In this document: positions 25,158 through 33,134 of the stretch, piece by piece
Layout of the letters: each line of letters starts with the position of its first letter
Numbering within the stretch: position 1 is the stretch's first letter
NCBI RefSeq assembly: GCF_900113005.1
Contig: NZ_FONW01000001.1
Span: 620,001 to 684,000 of the forward strand
DNA from: Sunxiuqinia elliptica
GTDB taxonomy: Bacteria; Bacteroidota; Bacteroidia; Bacteroidales; Prolixibacteraceae
DNA: 64,000 nt
Direction of reading: 5' to 3'
Made by a program: the position numbers and the translations under genes
Notes under the pieces: generated by a model
Told to the model about the DNA's origin: nothing
The model's database searches: none
Seen by the model: only the letters and a program-made list of their open reading frames with translations

Positions 25158-27953
25158 TTAAAATTGATAGGAAATACCTATGCTAAGCTTTACGCCTTGT
25201 TTATAGGATCTGATTAAGTGATCGCCTGAAGCATTCTCTTGCATGCGATCAATATCACTGTTTAGAATATTTTTTGCCGAAAGGCTTATGCCTAGTTTGT
25301 TGAAAGATGATTTAAGGACATAGTCCAAGGTGTGGACTTCTTTGTCGACCTGGTTTCCGAAAGAGGAGAAGCCAATCAGGTATAAACGATCGGATACGTA
25401 GCCATAAACCAAGGATGAGCTGATTGATTTAGCGCCTTCTGCCCAGCTTACTTTATACCCCAGGCTGGCATTGGCCAGCAGGGGTGCGGCTCCTTGCAAA
25501 ACATCTTCGTCTTTGTTGAAATTGGTGTTGATTAATGAGTTTCCGTTGGCATCTTTAGTTTCTTCGCGTACCTTTTCGCCATTCAGGTCTTGTTTGGTTT
25601 CCATTAGGGTCAGGTTGGCTGTTGCAAACAGTTTTTGGTAACCGCTTCCGGTGGTTATGCTCCACAGGTCTTTCTTTAACTCAAATTCAGCTCCGTACAA
25701 GTAAGCCCAATCTCCTGTGTTGGCATAGGTGAAATCGTTTGACGCGGAGGCCATCACCACGCGGTTCATCGGATCGGAAATGTATTTTCCGAAGGCGGTA
25801 ACCGAGAGGAGTTCTCCGGAACGTGGGAAAAGCTCCCATTTCAAATCGCCATTGTACACCTTGCTTGGATACAAGTAAGGGTTTCCCACTGTTGTTTCAG
25901 TAATTCCTTCGAATAGAAACAGTGCCATTTCTGTAAACTGAGGAAGCACATATGTTTTGCTGGTCGCAAAGCGCAAATTGCTTTTGTCATTCAAGGTATA
26001 GCGCATCGACAGGCTGGGAAGTATCTGAAGGTCGTCAAACTCACCCGAGCCACCCTTTGTGTCCAAAGCAGTTACGAAATCAACGGTTTGATTGACTTGC
26101 TCAAGGCGCAAGCCCAAAACTGCTTGTAATTGCGGTGAAAGCTGGTAGTTTAAATCGGCAAAGCCGGCATGGATAAACTGCTTGCCATCGTAAGTTGAAG
26201 GGCGAATGCTGTTTCCAAAGAAGGTTTTTAGGTAAAAGCCATAGCCATCGGCCCGTTGCAGGTTGGCATCATTCAGGAAAGCATCCACGTCCATTACATC
26301 CACATACACCAGGTAACCGCCCGGAGGAGGATTGAAAATGTTCCGGTTTCGGTAGATATCATGGTTAAATTGGGTGGCTTCAAAATTACGTTCTTTGTAT
26401 TTTCCTGAGTAGCCTAAGGTCAGGGTTCCCCGATGATCCGCTTTCCCCAAGCCTTCACCAAAACGGTAAGCCGTGCTCAAATTCAGCGCATACTCGTTCT
26501 CAGTGAATTCATGGAAATAGCGGAAATTGTCTGACTCATTATCATCGGTAAAGTACGCTCGTCCGTTTTCCAAACCATTCAACGACAAGTGTCGGCGGTC
26601 GGGAATTAAGTTTTTTACATGGTTAAACGACATGCCCCAGTTCATGCTCCATTGCTCATTCAGTTCATGCTTTCCAAGCAACTGGTTCACCAGGATAGTG
26701 GTTCGTTCAAACTCAGAACGCTGAATTAAGGCGCTGTCTTCTGCTAAATCTTTAATATAACCTCTCAGGTTTTTTAGCTCCTGGTTGGATGAATTCAACA
26801 TCATGGTATTGAAGTAGAAATCTGATTTTTTGCGTTCCCAATTCAGATTTAGCATGGCTGTTGTCTGCGTGGCATATTCAAATTGCTCCCCTTGCAGGTT
26901 TTTGCGAATATCATCACTTCCGTTAATGCGTCGTTGCATCAGGTTGGAATAGCTGTAATCATTATCGAATGAGGCCGTGAAAAAGGCATTTAGTTTGGAG
27001 TTGTATAGCTCGAATGATTTCCCTCCCGAAAGTGAAAAACCAAGGTTGGGAAGGGCCGTTTTCTCCACTGGGTTCCATGAAGTTTCGAACCCATAAGTGT
27101 CCAGTGAGGGCGTTTGTTGGAAATTATCAAATCCCAGGTAACCGGGCCCATCCTGCAGGTAAAATTGATCGGCATCCAATACGCTGGTGTTTAAGCCTGA
27201 CTTGATACCCAGTTCCAGAAAAGCATCGCCGGTGAACTTTTTCGAGACAATATCGACATTGGCTCCGGCAAAATCTCCATACAACGGGCTGGTAGCAACC
27301 TTCTCAACACCAATCGAGCCAATCACGTCCGAGGCAAAAAGCCCCAAGTCGATATTTTTAGTTTCGGCATTGTTTGATGGCAAAGGTAATCCGTTCAGGG
27401 TTGTCGAGTTGTAACGATCGCCAAGCCCACGAATATTCAAGGTTTTGGCGCCTTCTTGCTTGCTTACTCCCGTGATTTTAGTCGCTGCCGAAGCGGCATC
27501 AGAAACGCCTTGAGCCGATAGCTGCTGAGCCCCGATGGACTCTTTCATAACCGCAGCCTCCTTTTGATCCATCAATAACATGGTTTCGGACTCGCGATTG
27601 GCCTTGGCCACGACTTTAACATCTTCAATTTCAACGGTTGACTCTCCCAGCGCAAAATCCTGCGTTAGTTCTTGTCCTGCAGTCAAAACCAGTTGTTCAA
27701 CGCTTTTGGGTGCATAAGAGATAAAAGAACAGCGCAAGGTGTAGCTTCCTGGCTGAACATTGTCGAGCCGGTAGTTGCCATCAAAATCAGTGATGGTTCC
27801 TTGGCTTGTTCCGTCCAGGTAAATGGTTGCGCCAATTAAGGTTTCGTTTGTTTTCGCGTCGGTCACCTTTCCGGTTATTGTTGCCGTTTGTGCCGAGGCC
27901 ACTAATGAAAAGACTACCCCTAATACGGGCAGCAGAAGTTTTTTAAATCCCAT
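25158..27953 (-). CDS. TonB-dependent outer-membrane receptor
   Basis: 931 residues from the ATG at 27953, which starts a normal signal peptide (MGFKKLLLPVLGVVFSLVAS); the open frame runs further upstream only through a structured leader. Order: signal peptide, CarboxypepD_reg-like domain (about 25-105, ATITGKVTDAKTNETLIGA), plug (about 125-240, with ITGVSKQEGAKTLNIRGLGD and YNSTTLNGLPLPS), then a large beta-barrel ending in the aromatic GISYQF. It imports a ligand through the outer membrane using TonB energy. There is no SusD partner; the beta-helix lipoprotein downstream seems to take that place. The ligand is unknown. Confidence 0.92.
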   Translation of the reverse strand: MGFKKLLLPVLGVVFSLVASAQTATITGKVTDAKTNETLIGATIYLDGTSQGTITDFDGNYRLDNVQPGSYTLRCSFISYAPKSVEQLVLTAGQELTQDFALGESTVEIEDVKVVAKANRESETMLLMDQKEAAVMKESIGAQQLSAQGVSDAASAATKITGVSKQEGAKTLNIRGLGDRYNSTTLNGLPLPSNNAETKNIDLGLFASDVIGSIGVEKVATSPLYGDFAGANVDIVSKKFTGDAFLELGIKSGLNTSVLDADQFYLQDGPGYLGFDNFQQTPSLDTYGFETSWNPVEKTALPNLGFSLSGGKSFELYNSKLNAFFTASFDNDYSYSNLMQRRINGSDDIRKNLQGEQFEYATQTTAMLNLNWERKKSDFYFNTMMLNSSNQELKNLRGYIKDLAEDSALIQRSEFERTTILVNQLLGKHELNEQWSMNWGMSFNHVKNLIPDRRHLSLNGLENGRAYFTDDNESDNFRYFHEFTENEYALNLSTAYRFGEGLGKADHRGTLTLGYSGKYKERNFEATQFNHDIYRNRNIFNPPPGGYLVYVDVMDVDAFLNDANLQRADGYGFYLKTFFGNSIRPSTYDGKQFIHAGFADLNYQLSPQLQAVLGLRLEQVNQTVDFVTALDTKGGSGEFDDLQILPSLSMRYTLNDKSNLRFATSKTYVLPQFTEMALFLFEGITETTVGNPYLYPSKVYNGDLKWELFPRSGELLSVTAFGKYISDPMNRVVMASASNDFTYANTGDWAYLYGAEFELKKDLWSITTGSGYQKLFATANLTLMETKQDLNGEKVREETKDANGNSLINTNFNKDEDVLQGAAPLLANASLGYKVSWAEGAKSISSSLVYGYVSDRLYLIGFSSFGNQVDKEVHTLDYVLKSSFNKLGISLSAKNILNSDIDRMQENASGDHLIRSYKQGVKLSIGISYQF

Positions 27954-28015
27954 AAACTTGTTTTCAAATTTCAACCTGTTGGGTCGAGTTTTAAATGACC
28001 GCTGCCTGGTTTGGT

Positions 28016-28100
28016 GTCTCAGATTTTGCTGATCGCAATCCGGGAGTAGCAGATCACCCGGACGGGTTTTACCCCAATCTGAAACGCCTTGCCGAAGCAA
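28016..28100 (-). ncRNA. Structured 5' leader RNA of the TonB receptor (candidate cis-regulatory RNA)
   Basis: As minus-strand RNA it folds by eye into a hairpin TTGC-TTCG-GCAA (28089-28100) with the very stable UUCG tetraloop. A 10-bp helix then joins GTTTCAGATT (28076-28085) and AATCTGAGAC (28016-28025); the single non-Watson-Crick pair is a G-U on this strand but a C-A mismatch on the other, favouring minus-strand RNA. Inside are three hairpins: GGG/CCC, TCCGGG/CCCGGA with a 12-base loop (28039-28062), and TTGC/GCAA (28026-28038). It lies about 63 bases before the receptor start codon. It does not match a riboswitch class I know, nor tRNA. Confidence 0.4.
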
Positions 28101-28141
28101 CAAGTCGTGTTCGTTTTTCGGGAGCTAATTACGAGGAATAG

Positions 28142-28160
28142 GATTACAAGACGATTAAAG
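28142..28160 (-). promoter_or_regulatory. Second copy of the direct-repeat element, upstream of the TonB receptor
   Basis: GATTACAAGACGATTAAAG on the plus strand matches the element at 23829-23847 in 15 of 19 positions. No TAnnTTTG element is seen at the matching distance, so its role is less certain. Confidence 0.25.
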
Positions 28161-28240
28161 ATTTTATACGCTTGGATTACATTTGGATAACAGGATGAAA
28201 AACTTAGTGGCAATACTTTTGATCTTCGCTGGCTCTTCAT

Positions 28241-28270
28241 AAAAAAAGCAGACCCAAACTGGATCTGCTT
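28241..28270 (-). terminator. Intrinsic terminator after purT
   Basis: Minus-strand AAGCAGATCCA and TGGGTCTGCTT pair with one mismatch, followed by seven T residues. Confidence 0.8.
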
Positions 28271-28294
28271 ATTATGGTGGTCTAAAAAGACGAT

Positions 28295-29491
28295 TTACAA
28301 TTTCACAACGACAGAAGAACTGGCGCGATTGGCTTTATCGCGGGCTTCGTCAACAGAGTTGGCACGGGCCAGGCAAACTCCCATACGGCGCTCGCCATTC
28401 ACTCCGGGCTTTCCGAAGAGACGTACCTGCGTGTTAGTTTCTTTGAGGACTTCCCCCAGGTTGCCAAAAGCCACTTGAGTTGATTCTCCTTTCACCATGA
28501 TGACACTGCTAGCAGCTGGGCCATGAAAATGGATGTTTGGAATAGGAAGGCCAAGCACGGCTCTTACATGCAGGGCAAATTCACTTAAGTCCTGCGAAAT
28601 CATGGTCACCATGCCGGTGTCGTGTGGGCGAGGCGACAATTCGCTGAAATAGACTTGGTCATTCTTAATAAAGAATTCAACGCCAAACAAGCCATAGCCA
28701 CCCAAGGCTTCCACGACAGCTTTGGCGATGCGCTGTGCTTCAGCTAAGGCTTTTTCAGACATGGCTTGTGGTTGCCATGATTCTTGGTAGTCGCCTCCTT
28801 CCTGGCGGTGTCCAATGGGTTCGCAAAACGATACGCCATCAACATGGCTAATGGTTAACAGGGTAATTTCATAATCGAAATCAACAAAACCTTCGACAAT
28901 CACCCGGTCGCTTTTTCCACGGCCTCCTTCCAGGGCGTAGCGCCAGGCATGGTCAATATCATCGGCGCTTTTAACCACGCTTTGTCCTTTGCCCGATGAG
29001 CTCATGATGGGCTTCACCACGCAAGGAAAACCAATGGCTTCAATGGCGGCATCAAACTCTTCTTTGCTTCCGGCAAAACGGTAAGGCGAAGTTGAAAGTC
29101 CCAGCTTTTCTGCTGCCAGCGTCCGGATTCCCTCCCGGTTCATGGTCAGCTTGGTTGCATTGGCTGTAGGAATAACGTTGAAACCTTCTTTTTCCAGTTC
29201 GATCAAGGTGTCAGTGGCAATGGCTTCAACTTCAGGAATGATGAAATCGGGTTTTTCGCTGCGAATAATTTCAGCCAGCTTTTCTCCATCCAGCATGGAG
29301 GCCACATACGAGCGGTCGGCTACCTGCATGGCCGGCGCATTTTCGTAGCTGTCTACGGCAATTACTTCCAGACCGTAGCGCTGAAATTCAATAACGACTT
29401 CTTTACCCAACTCGCCCGAACCAAGCATCAACGCTTTGGTTGCTGTTGCTGAAAACGGAGTTCCTATAATCCGATCGGTTTTGTTTCCCAT
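28295..29491 (-). CDS. purT: Formate-dependent phosphoribosylglycinamide formyltransferase PurT
   Basis: 398 residues from the ATG at 29491; upstream in-frame codons to 29563 are ignored because the -7 promoter element at 29516-29523 lies inside them. PurT is an ATP-grasp enzyme that makes formyl-GAR from GAR, formate and ATP in purine synthesis, as an alternative to folate-dependent PurN. N-terminal [19 protein letters not shown] binds nucleotide, and the ATP-grasp core has [34 protein letters not shown] and HDTGMVTM. The C-terminal [10 protein letters not shown] is standard. Single-gene unit with its own terminator. Confidence 0.96.
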   Translation of the reverse strand: MGNKTDRIIGTPFSATATKALMLGSGELGKEVVIEFQRYGLEVIAVDSYENAPAMQVADRSYVASMLDGEKLAEIIRSEKPDFIIPEVEAIATDTLIELEKEGFNVIPTANATKLTMNREGIRTLAAEKLGLSTSPYRFAGSKEEFDAAIEAIGFPCVVKPIMSSSGKGQSVVKSADDIDHAWRYALEGGRGKSDRVIVEGFVDFDYEITLLTISHVDGVSFCEPIGHRQEGGDYQESWQPQAMSEKALAEAQRIAKAVVEALGGYGLFGVEFFIKNDQVYFSELSPRPHDTGMVTMISQDLSEFALHVRAVLGLPIPNIHFHGPAASSVIMVKGESTQVAFGNLGEVLKETNTQVRLFGKPGVNGERRMGVCLARANSVDEARDKANRASSSVVVKL

Positions 29492-29515
29492 TGTTTTGAT
29501 TTTTTTTTGAAAGCA

Positions 29516-29523
29516 CAAAAGTA
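29516..29523 (-). promoter_or_regulatory. -7 promoter element of purT
   Basis: Minus-strand TACTTTTG matches TAnnTTTG exactly, 24 bases before the chosen ATG. No convincing -33 element. Confidence 0.45.
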
Positions 29524-29725
29524 ATGTTATTTGGCAAGAAGCGTTTTTCGAATGATCAACCAACTGTTTTTGCTAACAATTTTTTGAAACTGAGAAAGAA
29601 GGAGCAAGGACGGGAAGTTAGAACTAAATTTTTATCACTATTTTAACTGGCTGTTTGGTTGTTGTTTGATCCTTCCCTTGAATGGAATCTGAGTTTTCCG
29701 GGAGGCACATCTAATCGTTATAACT

Positions 29726-30292
29726 ATGGACAAGCTGATTGATCTTTTTGAAGCAATACTTCCTATTTCTGAGGACGAAAAAAATCGGATTAAAGAACTT
29801 GTTAAAAAAGAGAATATTAAAAAGAAGACGAAGTATGTTGAAGAAGGGTATGTGTGCCGGAAAATGGGGTTTGTAGTAGATGGCATCTTTAAGGTGGTAC
29901 GAACCAGCTCAGCCGGTGATGAATTTATCCCTTATTTTATCAGCGAAGGGCATTTTGCCGTAGCTTTAGAAAGCTTTACAAACCAAGTTCCTTCAGAAGA
30001 ATACATTGAGGCCATTACGCCATGTGTTGTCATCACAATCAGTCGGGAAGCTTTTAACCAGCTTGAAACAGAGGTGCAAAACTTCTCGAAGATTATCAGT
30101 TTACTGAAGGAAAAAGCGTTGATTGAAAAGCATAAACTGAAAACAGAGATGCTGAATGATGATGCGGAAACCAGGTATCGTAAGCTGGCTCAAAAACAGC
30201 CTACGGTGATTCAATACGTGCCTCAAAATAACATTGCACAATACTTAGGCATTACCCAATACACCTTAAGCCGAATTCGGGCGAAAAGTTGA
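29726..30292 (+). CDS. Crp/Fnr family transcription regulator
   Basis: 188 residues: an N-terminal cyclic-nucleotide-binding-like beta-roll (YVEEGYVCRKMGFVVDGIFKVV, DEFIPYFISEGHFAV) and a C-terminal helix-turn-helix (QNNIAQYLGITQYTLSRIRAK). No Fnr-type cysteine cluster is seen, so oxygen sensing by FeS is unlikely, and the effector is unknown. Many Bacteroidota members of this group control an adjacent oxidoreductase. Here an SDR gene starts 71 bases downstream, and a 6+6 palindrome lies between them. Confidence 0.88.
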   Translation: MDKLIDLFEAILPISEDEKNRIKELVKKENIKKKTKYVEEGYVCRKMGFVVDGIFKVVRTSSAGDEFIPYFISEGHFAVALESFTNQVPSEEYIEAITPCVVITISREAFNQLETEVQNFSKIISLLKEKALIEKHKLKTEMLNDDAETRYRKLAQKQPTVIQYVPQNNIAQYLGITQYTLSRIRAKS

Positions 30293-30294
30293 TT

Positions 30295-30312
30295 TTTTGC
30301 TATTTGGCAAAA
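30295..30312. promoter_or_regulatory. Palindromic operator candidate for the Crp-like regulator
   Basis: TTTTGC, six bases, GCAAAA: a perfect 6-bp inverted repeat starting 3 bases after the regulator stop and 20 bases before the -7 element TAGTTTTG. The right half TATTTGGCAA also occurs at 29528-29537 upstream of the regulator gene. Binding by the Crp-like protein is inference from position. Confidence 0.4.
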
Positions 30313-30332
30313 TTTCAACGAAAACGACTGTC

Positions 30333-30340
30333 TAGTTTTG
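30333..30340 (+). promoter_or_regulatory. -7 promoter element of the SDR gene
   Basis: TAGTTTTG matches TAnnTTTG exactly, 22 bases upstream of the ATG. The palindrome at 30295-30312 covers the -33 region. Confidence 0.45.
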
Positions 30341-30362
30341 GAGTGAACTTAAAATTAGACAA

Positions 30363-31106
30363 ATGAAGAAGTTAAACGGGAAAGTGGCTCTTGTAACAGG
30401 AGCCTCAAAAGGTATTGGTGCCGAAATTGCCAGGTCATTGGCAAATGCAGGGGCAAATGTTATTGTCAACTATTTTACTGACCAAGAAGGAGGTCATGCT
30501 GTCGTTGCTGATATCGTTAAGAATGGCGGGACTGCAATCGCTGTTCAGGCTGATGTTACCAAGTCCTTGGAGGTTAAGAAACTCTTTGAGAAAACAATTG
30601 AAGAATTCGGGAAGCTCGATATTCTAATAAATAATGCCGGGGTTTATACATTTGAACCGATTGAACAGGTTACGGAAGAAATTTTCCAGCGCCAGTTTGA
30701 TCACAATGTTTTAAGTGTTGTATTAACGATTCAGGAAGCCATGAAGCATTTCTCTCCCGAGCTAGGGGGAAATATCGTTAATATTAGCTCGGTCGCAAGC
30801 GTTATGCCAACGCCAAGAACAGTGGTTTATTCGGCAACCAAGAGTGCAGTCGATTCAATTACGCGGACCTTGGCCAAAGAACTTGGTGCCCTGAAGATTC
30901 GGATCAACTCAATTTTGCCAGGGCCAACACAGACCTCGGGAAACCAAATCCGAGGAACTGAGATGGAGAACTTCGTTGTAGCGAACACGCCCTTGGGGCG
31001 CATTGGCGAACCCCGCGATATTGCTTCGCTTGCCGTTTTCCTGGCTTCTGAAGAAGCATCATGGCTTACGGGGCAGAAGATTGCTGTTTCAGGTGGTTTT
31101 GAATAA
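30363..31106 (+). CDS. Short-chain dehydrogenase/reductase (FabG-like)
   Basis: 247 residues, the standard size for classical SDRs. The nucleotide-binding TGASKGIG is at about residues 13-20, NNAG is in LINNAGVYTF, the active-site Ser is in NISSVASV, and Tyr-x3-Lys is in YSATKSAVD. The terminal WLTGQKIAVSGGFE is typical. It reduces or oxidises an alcohol or ketone with NAD(P)H. The sequence looks like 3-oxoacyl-ACP reductase, but such stand-alone copies usually act on other substrates. Probably controlled by the Crp-like gene just upstream. Confidence 0.9.
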   Translation: MKKLNGKVALVTGASKGIGAEIARSLANAGANVIVNYFTDQEGGHAVVADIVKNGGTAIAVQADVTKSLEVKKLFEKTIEEFGKLDILINNAGVYTFEPIEQVTEEIFQRQFDHNVLSVVLTIQEAMKHFSPELGGNIVNISSVASVMPTPRTVVYSATKSAVDSITRTLAKELGALKIRINSILPGPTQTSGNQIRGTEMENFVVANTPLGRIGEPRDIASLAVFLASEEASWLTGQKIAVSGGFE

Positions 31107-31167
31107 GCATTTGATTACTGATGGGATCAGTCAGCAAACAACGTGTAATGCCAAATTTGTTGGGCTA

Positions 31168-31596
31168 CTATTTTTTGTCTTTTTCAAGAATGGTGCAAGC
31201 GGTTTGAATGAGCTTGGGGCAGATGTGATCAAAAACCTGGTTCTCGCGGGCTTGCTCCTGTTCTTCCGGAATAGATAGATCATAGCCCAATAGCTTTTTG
31301 CAAATCAATGCGCCATGCTCTTTTTCGAAGTCTGCATTGAACTGTCGGATCAACTGCTTGGTTGCGCTTTTGGCATTAACATCTCCGGTTGTGTGTCCAT
31401 GACGCATGCCAATAACAAGGTAAGAGGCAGTAACTGCGCCACAGGTTTCGCCACAGGCCATGCCGCCACCAAATCCGCTAGCCAGTTTTAGAGCAGTTGC
31501 TTGGTCAATACCAAGTTCGTCGGCAAAACTTGAGAAAACCGCTTGAGAGCAGTTAAATGTACCAAACAGTTGTAACGCGTGTTCTGATTTTTTCAT
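31168..31596 (-). CDS. C_GCAxxG_C_C family redox protein
   Basis: About 142 residues from the ATG at 31596 (eight more codons are open upstream). The family is defined by a spaced cysteine pattern: here FNCSQAV, GFGGGMACGETCGAVTASYLVIG, then ICKKLLGYD and HICPKLIQTAC. It is thought to be a small redox-active or metal-binding protein. In many anaerobes it is linked to oxidoreductases, but the exact role is unknown. It is convergent with the SDR gene, with 61 bases between stops. Confidence 0.87.
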   Translation of the reverse strand: MKKSEHALQLFGTFNCSQAVFSSFADELGIDQATALKLASGFGGGMACGETCGAVTASYLVIGMRHGHTTGDVNAKSATKQLIRQFNADFEKEHGALICKKLLGYDLSIPEEQEQARENQVFDHICPKLIQTACTILEKDKK

Positions 31597-31753
31597 CCTA
31601 TTGAGGTTTTGTATTTGCAAAGATAGGGATTTGGGTGCATGTTTATGGGTTATTAAATAACTGGGTACAATTATTTTATGATAAGGGTATTGTTTGTAGT
31701 TTTATCTTAGTTGTTTAGGATGAGGTGATGGAATAACCTTTAAAGTTAAAAAC

Positions 31754-32413
31754 ATGCAAGCAAGTGACTTAATTGGCAATGGGGTCTTCTTTGTTTTAGA
31801 TCTTCTTTTAATTGTTATCCTGATTCCGGTGGTTTTAAAGCTTCGTAATCGAGGGAAAATTAATCATCTAACACGGTTGACATTGACAGCGGTAAATGAG
31901 TTAATGGAGATTGGAGGAAGTACTCTGGTGAAGTTTAATCAGGTGGCTTTCGGAAGCTATCAGCAGCTGGAGCGTATTTGGCAAATGAAGGAGTCAGAAC
32001 GGGAAGCTGTTGGTTTATCAGAACAACGGATTAAAGAGGTGGTCCAGGAAAATATTAGCTGGCTGGAACAATATACTTTGGTTTTCGAAAAGGAAGTTAA
32101 TGCCTTTCGCTCTACCATTGAACTGTTTAGCCCGCATTTTGAAGATGCTGATATTTTGGTGTTTATTTCAAAATTAAACCAGAATTCGCGTTACGCTTTG
32201 GGATCGATGGAAGCTATTGTGGTGTCATTCAAACTGGGAGGAAAAATTCCAAATGATGTATTTGGCTCCATCAACCAATCGTATAAAAAAATGTATGATG
32301 ATGTGTTGGCATATAGAGATAAGAAGAAACAAACGGAGCTGGAAAACCCAAAGAGTTTGGAAAAGCTATACCGTTTGATTGAAGAGGGGGAGGCTAAGAT
32401 GCAAGCGGAATAA
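31754..32413 (+). CDS. Membrane-anchored helical protein of unknown function
   Basis: 219 residues. One hydrophobic helix near the N-terminus (about residues 11-30, GVFFVLDLLLIVILIPVVLK) is followed by a basic stop and a long helical, charged domain. The C-terminal 30 residues are strongly charged (KKKQTELENPKSLEKLYRLIEE). I do not recognise the family. A promoter-like TATCTTAG (one mismatch) lies about 50 bases upstream. It is a single gene ended by the hairpin at 32435-32470. Confidence 0.65.
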   Translation: MQASDLIGNGVFFVLDLLLIVILIPVVLKLRNRGKINHLTRLTLTAVNELMEIGGSTLVKFNQVAFGSYQQLERIWQMKESEREAVGLSEQRIKEVVQENISWLEQYTLVFEKEVNAFRSTIELFSPHFEDADILVFISKLNQNSRYALGSMEAIVVSFKLGGKIPNDVFGSINQSYKKMYDDVLAYRDKKKQTELENPKSLEKLYRLIEEGEAKMQAE

Positions 32414-32434
32414 AAAATTAGCACAAGACAATCA

Positions 32435-32470
32435 AAAAGCCGCTGATAGTAAGGTTATTCAGCGGCTTTT
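32435..32470. terminator. Bidirectional terminator between the unknown gene and the globin gene
   Basis: AAAAGCCGCTGA and TCAGCGGCTTTT pair perfectly over 12 bp with a 12-base loop. Located 51 bases from the globin stop on the other side. Confidence 0.8.
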
Positions 32471-32520
32471 AATTATTTCTTTGTTCTGAATTAACGTTTA
32501 AGCAAAAGCACGTTTGGTGC

Positions 32521-32982
32521 CTATTTCCTGACTCCAATAACCGGATAGGGATTGTCGGAAGTGTTGACCATCCAATTGGAAAAATCGTGTAAAAAACGCC
32601 AGAAAGCCATAATTAAATGCTCCGGAGCGTCTAGTTTCAGCAGAACGTCACGGTAGCATTCCAGCCAGACAATTCGTGCGTCCTCATCAATCTTAAATGG
32701 GAGGTGCCGTCTGACTAACATGGGATGCCCACGGTGCTGTTTGTAGTAGTCGGGGCCACCTAGTCGCTGCACAAAAAAATCTGCTGAACGTTCTTTGGCT
32801 GCATCCAACCCAACGGGGTTCGATGGGAAAAGATGTTTGATGGAGCTTTGCGCCAGTAAATCGTAATGATCGCTAACCATCTTGCGTACACCTTCTTCTT
32901 GCAGGTACTTATAAAGCTCCAGGTCTGGCATGTATTTATCGGGTCGTGCCCCAAAAGGCAGTCGTTCAATCTTCAGTTCCAT
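32521..32982 (-). CDS. Truncated haemoglobin (group II-like globin)
   Basis: 153 residues. The pattern DFFVQRLGGPDYYKQHRGHPMLVRRHLPFKID is typical of truncated haemoglobins: the Phe-Phe ahead of the gly-gly turn, and the proximal His in the second HP/RRH segment. It continues with ARIVWLECYRDVL (conserved WL of group II). It binds haem and oxygen or NO. Bacteroidota copies are usually annotated as globin. It is alone on the minus strand after pgk, separated by a terminator. Confidence 0.85.
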   Translation of the reverse strand: MELKIERLPFGARPDKYMPDLELYKYLQEEGVRKMVSDHYDLLAQSSIKHLFPSNPVGLDAAKERSADFFVQRLGGPDYYKQHRGHPMLVRRHLPFKIDEDARIVWLECYRDVLLKLDAPEHLIMAFWRFLHDFSNWMVNTSDNPYPVIGVRK

Positions 32983-33064
32983 GAATTTTTCTTTTTGTTT
33001 TGATACATTCCAATAACCGCCAACAAGCCTTAATGTTCAGTTTGAGAAGGGGATGCCGGGAAAT

Positions 33065-33099
33065 AAAAAAGCCCGGAGAAATGTCTCCGGGCTTTTTTA
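33065..33099. terminator. Terminator of pgk
   Basis: AAAAAGCCCGGAGA and CTCCGGGCTTTTTT pair perfectly around a short loop; T runs occur on both strands, 36 bases after the pgk stop on the minus strand. Confidence 0.9.
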
Positions 33100-33134
33100 T
33101 CGAGCGATGTCGTTTGTTTCTACAGACCTTGGTT

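Larger units (their letters stand above)
27954..28294. other. Leader and upstream region of the TonB receptor
   Basis: 341 bases holding a strongly structured leader (28016-28100), a direct-repeat element (28142-28160) and the purT terminator (28241-28270). No gene is recognised here; the open frame on the minus strand is the untranslated leader read through. Confidence 0.5.

Noticed and set aside
28016-28085. tRNA-like cloverleaf
   Set aside because: The closing helix is 10 bp, the arms have wrong lengths and there is no T-loop TTC sequence.
27954-28103. N-terminal extension of the TonB receptor
   Set aside because: The signal peptide starts at 27953; the upstream codons are the structured leader.
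12753-28103. T9SS C-terminal sorting domains on secreted proteins of the window
   Set aside because: The GH18 protein, sulfatase, beta-helix lipoprotein and others were inspected at their C-termini; none shows a recognisable T9SS sorting domain.
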